In this document: positions 10,462 through 21,603 of the stretch, piece after piece
Layout of the letters: each line of letters begins with the position of its first letter
How positions within the stretch are numbered: position 1 is the stretch's first letter
DNA from: Gracilaria gracilis
Taxonomy: Eukaryota; Rhodophyta; Florideophyceae; Gracilariales; Gracilariaceae
Direction of reading: 5' to 3'
Assembly (NCBI GenBank): GCA_030374805.1
Contig: JARGSG010000031.1
Location: forward strand, 372,001 to 436,000
Length of the DNA: 64,000 bases
Made by a program: the position numbers and the translations under genes
Notes under the pieces: generated by a model
The model's input: the letters and a program-made list of their open reading frames with translations, nothing else
Told to the model about the DNA's origin: nothing
Databases searched by the model: none

Positions 10462-11044
10462 CGCAGAGGAAGCCAAGAAGCTGCTCAGGCGGGTCCTCTC
10501 AGGAAGCATGCCAATGAGTTATGTTTCCGTGCTGCACACCTCCGAAGTCCCGGGCCGGCTGAAGCTCGTTACCATCAAACTGTATGGGTTGGACACCAAC
10601 GCTCTGTTGGACACCGGTACTGTACCGAACCTCCTGTCCCGATCCATGTGTGACCACTTGACACCTACTACATAGCCCACCACTAGGAAGGTGACAGTAG
10701 CAGATGGCTCTGCCGCCACTGTGTTGGGTAGCGTAAAAGAAGTACCGATCGCATTTGGTGACGTAAGGATCCCCCTCGACTGCTTGGTCGTGGAGAACAC
10801 CCCGTTTAAAGTTATTGTTGGATGCCCCACGTTGGGGGCCTTGCAGGGGCAGCTGGACTTCAGTCGTCAGCAGGTGACTCTTACCTTGGGAGATGAAGAA
10901 GTTCTATTGCCCATGTACAACGAGCCTTCGGTCATCAACGGGGCTCCAACGGATAGCGAAGATTTTACTTTGGCTCACGAGTCTGGTCAAGAGGGGTTCT
11001 CCGATGATAGCGCATCTTCTTCCACCGGTTCTAGTAAAAAATAA
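10448..11044 (+). pseudogene. Ty3/gypsy aspartic protease domain
   Basis: Two frames in the same phase (10448-10675 and 10691-11044) are divided by a TAG at 10673-10675. The active-site box is ALLDTGTVPNLLS, where D-T-G is the catalytic triad of retropepsins. The flap and C-terminal box follow, with VIVGCPTLG standing where family members have ILGxDxL. The domain overlaps the gag frame by a few bases in a different phase, as expected for frameshift-linked gag-pol. A Ser/Asp-rich tail ends at 11,044. About 40 bases later the element is interrupted by the insertion at 11,086; the polymerase part resumes after 19,210. Confidence 0.75.
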
Positions 11045-11894
11045 TTGGACGGAGAGCCACAATATGTGCTCGCGTCGGTGTTATCGGAATGCTAGTTTAG
11101 CGGTCAAAAATGACCGAATTAAAACGAACGAAAAACCGGTGAATTTATCCAAATTTGGAAGTGCTAAATTCCGAAAATATTTCCATTTTTCCACTTCTGC
11201 TAGTTTTTTCCGAAAGAATTATTCCAAATCATTCCCATCTTTGCGAGTTTGGGTGGAAGGGAAACTAGCAGGCTTCTTCTGTTTATGGTAGTTTCGCAGC
11301 ACAATGTAGGTGTGTAGGTGCCACCTATTTTCATGTATACGGTAGCGAATAGCAATATAGATACTTACATAACTGCTTATCGAATAGGGATAGAAGCATA
11401 CAAATACAAAGAATACCTTTTCAATTTGTGGAGATTGGTTCACTAAACAACACGTTTACGTCATACATTTATAAAAGAAATATTTGAAACTCCTTCGCAT
11501 CATTGGTAAAAGTCCCCACCATTCTGTCCCAACGTCCGTGCCCCATAATGCGCTCCCCGGTACGTAACCCCTCATCCCCTGCCAGCCCTCCACCCTTCCC
11601 CAAAATTCCAAATGGCTGCTTTAAATGGTGGTCCTTCTTCGGCCAATCCATCTTCGCAATCGAAAGGCACCAGAGAAGATGCACCCATCGCCTCACCGCG
11701 ACCAAGCGTTTCCTCTCTTCCGGCGGAGGCACCCCTACTTCCCCCCATGGACCAAGGGTCACAATTCCACCCCTCAACTTTCTTTATATACCCTCCCATA
11801 AACCGCCATTTCGACCCCGTCGCCATCCTATAACACAACTCTTATCATCACCAGCAACTCTCCCTTCCACTCCACATCCCAGACGCCTACCATA

Positions 11895-12873
11895 ATGCCA
11901 CAACACCCATTGGTCTGTCTCCGATCCCCCCCCCACTTTCCCCAACCCCCACTCCCTTCCAACTCTTCGACAACCCCCAACTGCAACAAATGCCCCTATA
12001 AATCTCTTTCATCACCTCCTCCCTCGGCCACCGCACGGCGCACAAAGTCATCTTCCTTTCCACACGACCGCGCCTTCTCCAAATCAGCATTCTATAATGC
12101 CGTCTGCTCCGCTACTCAGCGCCTGAAGTTCCAGGAACACCACCTCCAGCACCAATTCAGCACCATCTGTTTCGCCACCACCACCTTCACAGACGCACAG
12201 CAGCTTTTCTCCATCACTGTCTTCCACAGAGAAGCCACCCAGGTCCTCAAACAACCACTCGCCCTCGCACACTTTCAAAACACCTTCTTTCACCCCCTCT
12301 CCAATAGCATTGCATCCGGAGACCCTGCTTTCCTCCACCCTATGGCCTCCACCCTCGGCCAAGAAGCTTTCCTCTCCCTAAAAGCTGCCCTCATTCAGTC
12401 CTCCTACAACTCATGCATCCGACCATCTCCTGACACCACCGGTATTGACTCTTTTACGTGCTCTTCCAAATGTACGTAGTGAAGTCCTCCAACTCCTCAA
12501 ATTCTCTTCCTATGACCACCTACTACCTTCACATCACATTCTTCACCATCTCTTCTTCCTTCCATCGCAATTGCGTTACTGGAAACTCCATCCTTCTCGG
12601 CTACTTGCCACCCTCCTTCCACCCAACCGCGCCTCCGAAAGCTACGAGGGCATCCCTCAAATCTCCTCTCCAATCCCAGGCCGGACTAAAATGGAACTGG
12701 CTCAGCTCGCTATCTTTAACCTTCTCAACTCTCTGCTCACCACTCTCAACGGGTTTCCCTTCCGTGAACCCCATGGCGTTCTCCACCACTGTTACAAAAT
12801 TAATGCCAGCTACTCCGATGAAATTCCGGAAGCGGAGGACATCCTCGTCATCTCCCACGGAACACTCCCCTAA
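11895..12873 (+). pseudogene. Unknown protein of the 8.1-kb insert, frameshifted
   Basis: Two plus-strand frames (11895-12479 and 12445-12873) join through a one-base shift near 12,440 to give about 325 codons. The N-terminal 60 residues are Pro/Ser/Thr-rich. From about residue 60 onward the composition is that of a folded helical protein, with regular Leu, Phe and aromatic residues. Codons are strikingly C-rich. I do not recognise the family. A similar style continues at 13,081-13,455 and could belong to the same gene. Confidence 0.45.
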
Positions 12874-13080
12874 GACCCTCCTCACAGGTGCAGCGTCTCC
12901 CCATCAGACCTCGCTCTACACAATTTATACCCTCCCCTCCGAAACCAGGAACAGACCCACGCCGCAGGCAAATCACACTCCACTCTCCCGAACCCAGGAC
13001 CAGACCAATGCCGCACGCAAATCCCAATCCACTCTCCTCCGAGAATCACGAAACATTCTCCTTGGCCGCAAGCACTGAGT

Positions 13081-13455
13081 ATTCTACAAGACAAAGGAAA
13101 TATCATTTGGAGCCCTCCACTCCCTCTTCCTCGCAAAGTACTCCTCCATCTCCCAATCTTATTCTCTTCTCAACATCACGGCGCTCCTCTTTCCTTACAA
13201 AATTTTCCCTTCAAACCAATCCACAACTTCCACCTCGGCGTTTCCGAATTCATCATGCTCGCCGCCATCGAAAAACTCCGAACACCACCCACCCAGTTCC
13301 TCTCTCTACCCACTCCACCTGCGAGAAAGTACCTCCTTGGTTTGGAATCCTCCGATCATCTTCGATCCTCGGCTTCGGTCAAATTCCCCGTCTCAACTAC
13401 CGCGCTTCTTCCTTCACTTCTCGGTTACATCGGTGCTCTCACCGATTCTACCTGA
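13081..13455 (+). pseudogene. Second coding remnant of the insert
   Basis: The plus strand is open from about 13,081 to a stop at 13,453-13,455, 124 codons with no clear start. The product is Leu/Pro-rich with a plausible folded part around FHLGVSEFIMLAAIEKL. It may be the C-terminal end of the gene at 11,895-12,873; the text between them (12,880-13,080) is Pro/Ser/Arg-rich and ambiguous. Function unknown. Confidence 0.35.
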
Positions 13456-13655
13456 CGAGGTTCTATCGATACCAAATCCCCAGTGAAACCGCAACGGGGT
13501 GGTAAGGAGCGTGCCGCTTACCTTGGAATTCCGCGGAAGGGCAGGAGTGCTTAAGTACGCGCTACAAAACATTAGAGACGTGTACCACGTAACGTGGCCT
13601 GAGGGTCTCCATACACGTGGACATTTTTACAAGGTACGGAAGTGAATGCTTTCTG

Positions 13656-15562
13656 TACAGTGGAGCGGGGTGCAATGGCGATTCATCGGGGTCCCGATTA
13701 AGCTTAACCCCATCCTAATATGCTTTCCAGGCCAAATAGGTAAATGTTTTTGGCTTGCAACGAGGAGGCGACAGTGGACCGGGGTGGACTGGCGCTCAAT
13801 CTATATATATCTCACGCTACCAATACGTGTACTATCTATAGCAAAGGGCTGCCAGAAATGACATGTTAGCTTAATTGCGTGACAATATTGTTACTCTATT
13901 CACACTCCATTGCTACCCAAAAGAACACTCAGATCCTATCTAATATCATGGGATGGTGTACAATAAGTAAAGAACATCCTGGGATGTGTAATGAACACAA
14001 AAAGTGTTTTATGAAGTATGGAAACCCAAAGCTACAGACCAGGTTCTCGAATTTGCATGCGGTCCCGTTTTGGTTCATAGGCTTTCCATTGTTATCAAAT
14101 TAGGCTGCAGGAACGTCAAAGTCCTTCCAATAGACTCGAAACACCTTAATCGTGTGGCTAATCTTTCGTGTCATCGCTTCTTTTAATGGAGCGCAAAGCT
14201 GACCAGATCCTCCAACCATAGAAATAGAAAAGCCGACAGCAAGGTTTGACAGCGGACCAAAGTGGAGTTGCGCTTCATAGGTACACCGATGAAACGCTAT
14301 ACCACTCCGGTCCGCTGTTCCCGTGCAAATAGAATTGGTAGTTCTTGGAGGTCTGCGCCACTGGACAGCTAACCGAGGTAGAGCGGTGCTTCTTCGTTGC
14401 ACTGATGAAGAGGTACACAACTATGCTCCGCTTCACACACGCATTTGGTGTCGAATCTAAGCTGCATTGAGGTCCGCGATGTACTGGCCTTGAATGCTAA
14501 TTATGAAATGTGAGGACATCTGCTCTACTTGGGCCTGTTTTGTTTGGCGTACGTCCTTGCATATGCACTTCAAGTAGTGCCAATAAACGTTTCTGGGGTG
14601 CCTGAAATCCCTCGAGACTCGTCCACCACGGCGGTCTACACAGTGGGCCGGACAGCGGTCCGGGGTGGAGTGGCGCTTCATCACGGCCGGGATGAAGCGC
14701 CACTGCACATCGGACCGCTGTCGAAAAAATTACAATTGTTTTTTGCATTGCAGACCCAGTCGGTCCTACAACACTGCATCCGGGGCGGGCGGGGTACTGC
14801 CATTGTGTCCCGCATGTGTATCACCTCTCGAGTGGCGCGCGCGTACAACTGCTTTTCGTTGTCGTCTATCAGAATCTGCGTGGCAGCCTTTGCAGTTGTG
14901 GATGGGCCTCTGGAAAGGAACCAAGCTCGAGCGGCACTTCATTGATGCACTGTTGATACCTCATTTCAGTCCGTCATCTACGCGCCGTGGACAGCGGTCA
15001 AAGTGAAGTCGGGCCCCATCGATGCCTTGATGAAGCGCTGCTACACGTCGTTCAGCTACCCAGACACCCTGGCCAGGATAATAATAAGTATTTCTATGTT
15101 GCCTAAAAACTGGTACGGGATTTTATGCTATACATGGTAGTACCATTGTGTAACCATGTAACTAATCCATTCGTACCTTGAAAATTGAGATAGAAAACGA
15201 CTAGAGATTAAACGGGGTAGTCCGTAGAACTACCATACTTAGTTTTATGCGATGTAAAATTCCTGATATAGAATTCATCTTCTACCAGAACAATGGGGGT
15301 CCGTAGTGTCTTCCAGCTTCATCGGCCACGGCGCGTGGAACGCCGTTCGAAGTTTCGTCCAGCTTCATCGGCCATGGCGCATGGACGGCCGTCCGGGGTG
15401 GAGTGGCGCTTCATCAGGGCACTGATGCAGCGCCACTCCCCCCTGGACCGCTGCCCGAAAAAATAAATTTTTAGGCCCCATGCGCCGTGGACAGTGGTCA
15501 AGGGCGAGGTGGCGCTTCATCAGTGCCCCGATGAAGCGCCACTCCACCCCGGTCCGCTGTCC
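13656..15562. repeat. Family of about 70-bp hairpin (inverted-arm) repeats
   Basis: Each good copy has an arm close to CAGCGGTCCGGGGTGGAGTG followed by GCGCTTCATC, a 6-12 base loop, and the reverse complement arm. Clear copies lie at 14,249-14,318, 14,651-14,722, 15,387-15,455 and 15,489-15,562. Degenerate copies or single arms lie at about 13,656-13,705, 13,770-13,800, 14,369-14,415 and 14,991-15,055. A further 45-bp direct repeat (about 15,310-15,392, CAGCTTCATCGGCCAYGGCG) uses the same words. The copies are separated by unrelated DNA, so this is a dispersed hairpin family, not a tandem array. Confidence 0.85.
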
Positions 15563-16015
15563 TTGCGCCAACTTAACGGACGCAATTAAATTCTTTTTTT
15601 CTTTCAAAATTGGGTGCCTTTATTCCCATGCTATACGTACGTAGTAGTTATGACGATCATGTAACTTTCTAAATAGAGCGATAGTGAATTATAAAACGTG
15701 AAATACGAAACCACTTGAGTTCAAACCTATATTAAGCTGGCGCATTGTTCGGTCAAGAAGTTAAGGCCACGAACGTGATTGAGAAGGGTACGTCCATTAT
15801 ACGTTCTCGTGAGCATTCTCGACGTTCGTAACCCACGTTTCGAACTGTTTGGACCGTTTGTATCCAACATGGCGCCTCTGAACTATAAAAGAAAGCGGGA
15901 GTCAGCACGATCGAAGAGGAACAGCGAGGCATCAGAAATGGACGAATAAGGAGAAGAACAACAGGGAGATTCCGGGATTCTTTATGATGGCCACCGGGGG
16001 GAGCTCTTTTATGAT

Positions 16016-16483
16016 ATGGTATGTAAGAGGTCACATAGTATGTATGTGACGGATGACAATAGTTTGAAGAGGCTGTCTCGTACGATGGTTGTGAAGAAGT
16101 TCAGGGTTCCACCGTACTCCATGTTTATTGGAAGGGGAGATGTGTTTCATGCCGGGGCTGGGTACATGGATGCGCTGAGTAAGCAGAATTGTCTACGGTA
16201 TCACATATACTTTTTGCCCAAAGGATACAAGCTCCCTGATGCGGTGCACAGGCAGCCTGCTTTTCGGCACAAATTCTTAGATGAGAAATTTGGACTCGGG
16301 GAAGACCCGAACGACCAGCTGGACGAGCAGGAAAGTTCTGTGAGCAACTTGGATATGGAGGAAGACGAAGTTGAAGAGGAGGATTACGAAGAGAAAGATG
16401 ACGAGGTACAAGGCAATAAGGCTGATAACACGGATGGTGACTACGAGGAGGGACCGATGATAATGTATTATGAGGAGGACTAG
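16016..16483 (+). CDS. Cupin/dioxygenase-fold-like protein with acidic tail
   Basis: A frame of 155 codons from an ATG at 16016; an in-frame extension upstream is not supported. Residues about 35-85 read FIGRGDVFHAGAGY, then a run ending LRYHIYFLPKG and LPDAVH. The pattern G-D-x-x-H-A-G followed by R-Y-H resembles the double-stranded beta-helix fold of cupins and 2-oxoglutarate oxygenases, in which His residues bind metal. Residues 100-155 are Glu/Asp-rich. The protein is short for a full enzyme, so it may be the C-terminal part of a longer product. It is intact, unlike its neighbours in the insert. Function is inferred from fold resemblance only. Confidence 0.5.
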   Translation: MVCKRSHSMYVTDDNSLKRLSRTMVVKKFRVPPYSMFIGRGDVFHAGAGYMDALSKQNCLRYHIYFLPKGYKLPDAVHRQPAFRHKFLDEKFGLGEDPNDQLDEQESSVSNLDMEEDEVEEEDYEEKDDEVQGNKADNTDGDYEEGPMIMYYEED

Positions 16484-16684
16484 ATATAACATGTAGGGCG
16501 TGTAGTTTTCTGTGTGTGAGAGTGAGGTGAATTCACTAGTAATGATAAATGAACGAATGTTTTGATGTGATGTGAGCATAAAAGGATTGTTGAAGAAACG
16601 AAATGAGTTACACAACGTGGGATAAGGAGAGAGAGTATTGTGCGAAGATATTTTTTACAAGAAGAGAGCAAAGATGTACTGGTA

Positions 16685-17445
16685 CTAAAAGAGAATGTCA
16701 TTTCTAAGGACATTGACATAGTTGGTGTGAAAAGGGGCAGGGTCAGCCAAGCCCGCTCTCTTGGTATCCTCGGAGGAAAGGTAGAAGTAAGCATTTCTGA
16801 ATTCGTACTCAGAAAATGAGGCGTGGAAGAAGGTAGGAGAGCTGCCGTAGGCGAGAAGGGATTGTACTGTGGATGGGGTATTGTAGGAGATACCTGTCTT
16901 GGAGGAGACTATGCACAGGATTTCCTTCATTCTCGTTGAGACTATGGTATTGTAGTGGGTGGCCACTTCATGCATGGTACTGAAGTCGTGGAAGGAGCCA
17001 ACTAGGTTAAATGAAGAGATCCAGACGAGCTTTTCGTATTAGGATTTAGAGAAGGCGTCTTCTTCAACGATATTGCAAGTGAGACCGACGTTAAAGAAGC
17101 GTTTTTCTCGTGCGAAAGCCCATTTTCCGGTGACAGTTGTGAGGCCGTTGGGAGTTAGAGGGGTGACGACATTTTGTGAAGGTACACCGAGAGTGGGTAC
17201 GGCGATGTAAAGAACTGCTCGTGTGGTGTGATGAAGACCATGTTTTGAGAGAATGGAAAGAATGTGGTCGTTCTGAATGGAGACCAAGTCTTGTCTAAAA
17301 GATGTAGGGCATAAGCAAATTACTGTTTTCAACAAGTTGGTCCTGCCGTAGAAGAAAATGGGACCTTGCGGAATGCTGTGTACGGCTACGAAATCTTGGA
17401 GTGAAAGAATGGTATTTTGAGAGGTTCCGTGGTTCTAACGCATGG
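16685..17445 (-). pseudogene. Unknown protein of the insert, one in-frame stop
   Basis: Minus-strand frames 17335-17039 and 16975-16685 share one phase and are divided only by a TAA at 17039-17041. The frame is open upstream to a TAG at about 17,436, giving some 250 codons. The composition is that of a normal globular protein, with motifs such as GLHHTTRAVLYIAVPTLG and SSEDTKRAGLADPAPFHT. I do not recognise it. It converges on the acidic protein gene at 16,016-16,483. An ATG at about 17,442 lies just above the TAG. Confidence 0.45.
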
Positions 17446-18140
17446 AGCCAGTGCGACCTCCGCATACAACAATAGCTGGGGTGTGGGAGAAACGGTGAGA
17501 AGAGTAAGGCGAGCTCAATATGGCGAATTTGTTGGATGCTGTGAGAAGATATTGTGCTACAGGAGAAGAAGAGGGAGAGGGTTAAGTAGAGAACGACGTT
17601 GCCGATGTATATATCGATAAAGTGGTTTCAAAGGAACAGACAGTTTTTATGACTAAATAGTTGAAAGAATGAGGTAGGTGGGTATCAAGAGATTAGGACT
17701 GATGAATGTGTTTATGAAAAGATATGTATCGAAATGAAGTATAAAGGGGAAGATGTTATGGTAAGGAGTTAAGAAACGGGCGCTATGAAGGGCTTTTGTG
17801 GGATGGTACTGAAAGAAAAAAACGAAAATATGGAAATATCCGGGGAAAATGGAGTTTTTAGGGATTGGCGGGAAATTGAGGTATAGAAAATGGTGATACA
17901 AATAGGCCTGCGGGGTAGAGAGGTGTGTGGCTACGAGTTTAATGGCTGTGATCAGGGGTGGGAAGGACGAGAGTTGTTGTGAGTCGCTCAGGTCTGTTCA
18001 AGTCATTTATCGCAGGACGCCGTCTTTTCTCTGGATGTCGAATGGATAAGTTGGTGACGAGGAGCTAATGGCTCTGCTGCATAGGACGGAAGTGCCAGAG
18101 ACGCCGCCGCGGAAGGAAAAAAGGGGTACTCAAGGGGGGT

Positions 18141-18955
18141 TTGTGTGAAGCAGAGGGTTTGAAATGGGGATGGAGGAGGAGGACCGGAGAGAAGGTTTAT
18201 GGGGGAGATGGAGGAACGGGTGAGGAAGCTTGGGGGGAGTTTGAAGGAGAGTTTGGACGACATGCTGTCGGAGATGGTGGCAGAGATGGGAGGGGTGGTG
18301 CTGAGTGTGTCGGAGGTTGGTTTGCCAATGAAATTGATTTCGACGATTCGGAAGACGATGAAGTTCACTGGGGTGGGGCTGTAGGACATGTGAATGGGAT
18401 GTCGGAGTGCGTGGGGAGGGAGCAGGGGATGTGGAGGGAGAACATGTGGCTGAAGGGTAGGATTGAAGTGTTGGAGCAGCAAGTGGGACAGGTGGAGAAG
18501 GCGGGCAAATTGATGTTGGAGATGAAGGAAATGGGGTGGGGAGGGAGAGTAGGGGTGAGAGAGGGAGCAGGTAAATGGTCCCTGGTGTCGCCTGGTTCTC
18601 AGGGTTGGCGGGGGAGTGTGAGGGAGAGGGGGGAGAAGAGAAGGGAGGAGAAGGTATGGGGAGCCGACTGAAGAAGAGGAGGAAGGGTGGGATGATGGTG
18701 GACGAGGATGGGAAGGTGTTTGTGCCGCCGCAGCTGCCGGGTGGGGCGCCGTTGATGGGGTTCGGGAGTGCGGCGGTGGCTAAGAGGACGGCGGAGCGTA
18801 TATTGGAGGAGCAGGGGAGGAAGAGGCTGGGAGGGGTTGGAAGCCACTTCGAGGCTAGGAAAATGTACCAGAATCGGGAGGGTTGTTCGTTGCATTTCTT
18901 CAACTTGACATTTAGGGAATCTAAGACTCAGGATCCGAATGCCGAGTTGGAATAA
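18141..18955 (+). pseudogene. Coiled-coil / basic protein remnant of the insert
   Basis: Plus-strand frames 18141-18671 and 18575-18955 overlap in different phases and probably belong to one damaged gene. The first has a Gly/Glu-rich start and, near residues 110-140, a leucine-heptad stretch (WLKGRIEVLEQQVGQVEK) typical of a coiled coil. The second has LKKRRKGG, a possible nuclear signal, and a helical C-terminal part to the stop. The G/A-rich codons contrast with the C-rich genes at the left end of the insert. The long minus-strand frame here is Ser/Pro-rich and is taken as its shadow. Confidence 0.4.
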
Positions 18956-19210
18956 ACCAGCGCTGGTGACCTCAGAGTAAATTTTTAGAGTGATTTTGAC
19001 CACTGCGACGAATTTGAGGTAACGAGAACTGGCGTACGAACTGCAAAGTAGCATACAACTTCAACAAATGGAGTTCAAACTGCGGCACCTGGAAATGCGA
19101 TTTCCAAAAAAATATTTTTGCCTTGCCGACTAGCGCAATCTGCGAAATTGCTAGTTTTTTCGGACTTTTATTTTCATAAATAGCGATCTAGCATACTTAA
19201 CTAGCATTCC

Positions 19211-20205
19211 AAGAACACTGACGCGCCATCGTAAACAAAGATCCGTACAAACCGGATCTGGAGGAGTTCGAATGCACCACAGAGGAGTCTACTGAGGACG
19301 AGGAAGGCGATCGGTCAGCTTTGCTGGCCTCGAAGCTGAGGCACCTTCTCTTGGGTAAACAGGAAGAGATGACAGACTTGTTGAAGAAGACGGACATCAT
19401 GGCGTGGGACATCAGTGGCCTCCGGCAGGCAGATGTCTCCGTAGTGCATTCTTTCGAGCTGACGGATGATACTCTCATCCACCATAGCGTTCAGGATGCC
19501 TCCCAATCATAATGATATCGTCAAGAAGGAAGTGGACGAGCTGTTGAAGTCGGGAATAATCACCTCTTCGCGTTCGGGCTGGTCCTTCCCGGTGGTGATC
19601 GCAACCAAGAAAGATGGGAGACCTAGGTTTTGTGTGGACTACCGTCGATTAAACCAGGTGATGAAACCTGACCGTTGGCCGTTGTCCAAGGTGGGAGAGA
19701 TTTTCGACGACCTTGCTGGGTCGAGGGTGTTCACCACCTTGGGCTTATACACGGGTTACTGGCAAGTGCGAATGTCGGAAGCCAATAAAGAAATGACAAC
19801 ATTCACCTGTCGATACGGGACTCACAAGTTTGAAGTGATGCCGCTTGGATTAATGAACCCGCCGTCAACCTTTCAGAGAATGATGGCTGAAATTCTCCGC
19901 GGTCTCCCCTTTGCGATGGTCTATGTGGATAATGTTTTCATATTTTTGAAGGATCTCTGACAGCATCTAACGCACTGTCGTGAGGTATTCGAGAGGATTC
20001 AAGCTGCGAATCTGAAAGTGAAGGTGACTAAGTGCCGCTTCGCGCAGTCCGAGATTAAACTCCTGGGTCACGTCATCAATGGAAATGGCGTGCAGATTGA
20101 TAGGGAGAAGATTGCAAGAATTTTGGATGCACCCCCGCTAACGAACAAGACCGACTAAGGAGCTTCCTTGTACTATCTGGGTACTACCGGCGATTCATCC
20201 GGAAC
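19211..20205 (+). pseudogene. Ty3/gypsy reverse transcriptase, catalytically dead
   Basis: After the insertion the pol gene resumes with an acidic linker, then the RT domain (about 19,470-20,200). Recognisable blocks are VDELLKSGIITSS, GRPRFCVDYRRLN, FTTLGLYTGYWQV, MPLGLMNPPSTFQRMM, MVYVDNVFIF and LLGHVING. In active enzymes the third block carries LDL, here LGL, and the catalytic box is YxDD, here YVDN; two of the three metal-binding Asp residues are therefore lost. There are also stops at about 19,958 and 20,156 and a frame change at about 19,500. RT copies element RNA to DNA in the cytoplasmic particle; this copy cannot. Confidence 0.85.
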
Positions 20206-21137
20206 TTGGCCGAGAGTTCGGCGGTTCTTCATGCATCAACCTCGGTAAAGAGCGCCTTTAAGTGTATGGAAGAGATGCAAGCCGCGTTCGAGGATCTGAA
20301 GGAAAAGCTGACCACGCCACCTGTGCTTGCATACCCGGACTTTGAAGAGCCTTTCATAGTAAAGACTGACGCCTCTTCCGTGGCACTTGGGATAGTCTTA
20401 TCTCAGAAGAAAAAGGATGGGAAAGTACACCCTATCCAGTTTGCGTTGCGAACGATGACAGCGGCGGAGAGAAATTACTCCACGTGCGAGCGTGAAGCTT
20501 TAGCGATTGTCTTGGAATTGAAGAAGTTTCGTGTGTGTCTCTTGTCCAAATTACCCTTCAAGATATTGACCGACCACCAGGCGCTACAATACGCCTTCAG
20601 AAAGAGAGATATACATGACAGGTTGGCACGTTGGATGGACCTGATGGCTGAATATGACTTTGGAGTGAAGTACCGTCCAGGGAAGGCGAACGGCGCCGCA
20701 GAATTCTTGTCCAGACTCCCAACACGCTCACGTGAAGACAATGTGGTAAGACTGAGCTCCATAGAGGAGGAGGTCGCAAGGGAAATTTTGGCCAATATCA
20801 CTTGGTCAGACCCGCCTCTGAGTGCTCTAGAGCCGTACATGCTGGACATTGCACGATTCCTCTCAGAAGCCCGTGTTCTGGAGCAGAATTCACGAAGGAA
20901 GACGGCGATCCGTTATAACGCAAAGAACTTTATGCTATGGAACAACACCCTGTTTCGCCGGGAGAAGGATGGATTACGGACAGTCTCTCCCGTTGGAGAT
21001 CGAGTGGGGATAATCCAAATGTTTTACGACGACATAGGCCATTGGGGCGCTGAGACAGCGAGGAACTTCGTTAGGAAGAGATTCTGGTGGCCAGGTGTGT
21101 ACCGAGATATCACGGACTACGTAGGAGGCTGTGACGG
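20206..21137 (+). pseudogene. Ty3/gypsy RNase H and integrase zinc-binding domain
   Basis: Continues the RT gene in one open frame. The RNase H domain shows the boxes VKTDASSVALGIVLSQ (Asp), STCEREALAIV (Glu) and ILTDHQALQYAF (Asp). The usual ADALSR end box is AAEFLSR. It removes element RNA after copying. From about 20,870 comes the start of integrase: DDIGHWG, RFWWPGVYRDI and CDGCQR, the zinc-binding module before the catalytic core. The open frame runs on to 21,246, but beyond about 21,137 it reads the second copy of a 233-bp duplication out of frame. Confidence 0.85.
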
Positions 21138-21603
21138 GTGCCAAAGGGCAACGCAAAGAACTTTATTCTATGGAACAACACACTGTTACGCCGGGAGAAG
21201 GATGGATTACGGGCAGTCTCTCCCGTTGGAGATCGAGTGGAGATAATCCAAATGTTTCACGACGACATAGGCCATTGGGGCGCTGAGACAACGAGGAAGT
21301 TCGTTAGGGAGAGATTCTGGTAGCCAGGTGTGTACCGAAATATCACGGACTACGTAGGAGGCTGTGACGGGTGCCAAAGGGCAACGCAAAGAACTTTATT
21401 CTATGGAAAAACACACTGTTACGCCGGGAGAAGGATGGATTGCGGGCAGTCTCTCCCGTTGGCGATCGAGTAGAGATAATCCAAATGTTTCACGATGACA
21501 TAGGCCATTGGGGTTCTGCGACAACGACGAAGTTCGTTAGGGAGAGATTCTGGTGCCCAGGTGTGTCCCGAGATATCACGGACGACGTAAAAGGCTGTGA
21601 CGG
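20905..21603 (+). repeat. Tandem triplication of 233 bp inside integrase
   Basis: Three consecutive copies of a 233-bp segment start near 20,905, 21,138 and 21,371, each including CGCAAAGAACTTTAT and the zinc-binding module of integrase. Spacing is exactly 233 bp at the two joins checked (20,919/21,152/21,385). Because 233 is not divisible by 3, each join shifts the frame. The joins share GGTGCCAAAGGGC. Copy 2 also has a TAG where copies 1 and 3 have W and C codons. Confidence 0.9.

Larger units (their letters stand above)
11086..19210. mobile_element. 8.1-kb insertion with short inverted ends, splitting the gypsy pol gene
   Basis: The left end reads GGAATGCTAGTTTA (11,086-11,099) and the right end is the reverse complement GGAATGCTAGTTAA (19,197-19,210): 13 of 14 bases match. 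Just inside both ends is the motif TGCTAGTTTTTTC (about 11,198 and 19,148) in direct orientation. The flanks are two parts of one gypsy element, protease before and reverse transcriptase after, which shows that this DNA is inserted. I see no clear target duplication. Inside are unknown genes on both strands and a hairpin repeat family; no transposase was recognised, so the element class is unknown. Confidence 0.65.

Noticed and set aside
18130..18903. A 257-codon Ser/Pro-rich minus-strand frame
   Set aside because: It is the complement of G/A-rich coding DNA; the plus strand has the coiled-coil and a natural C-terminus.
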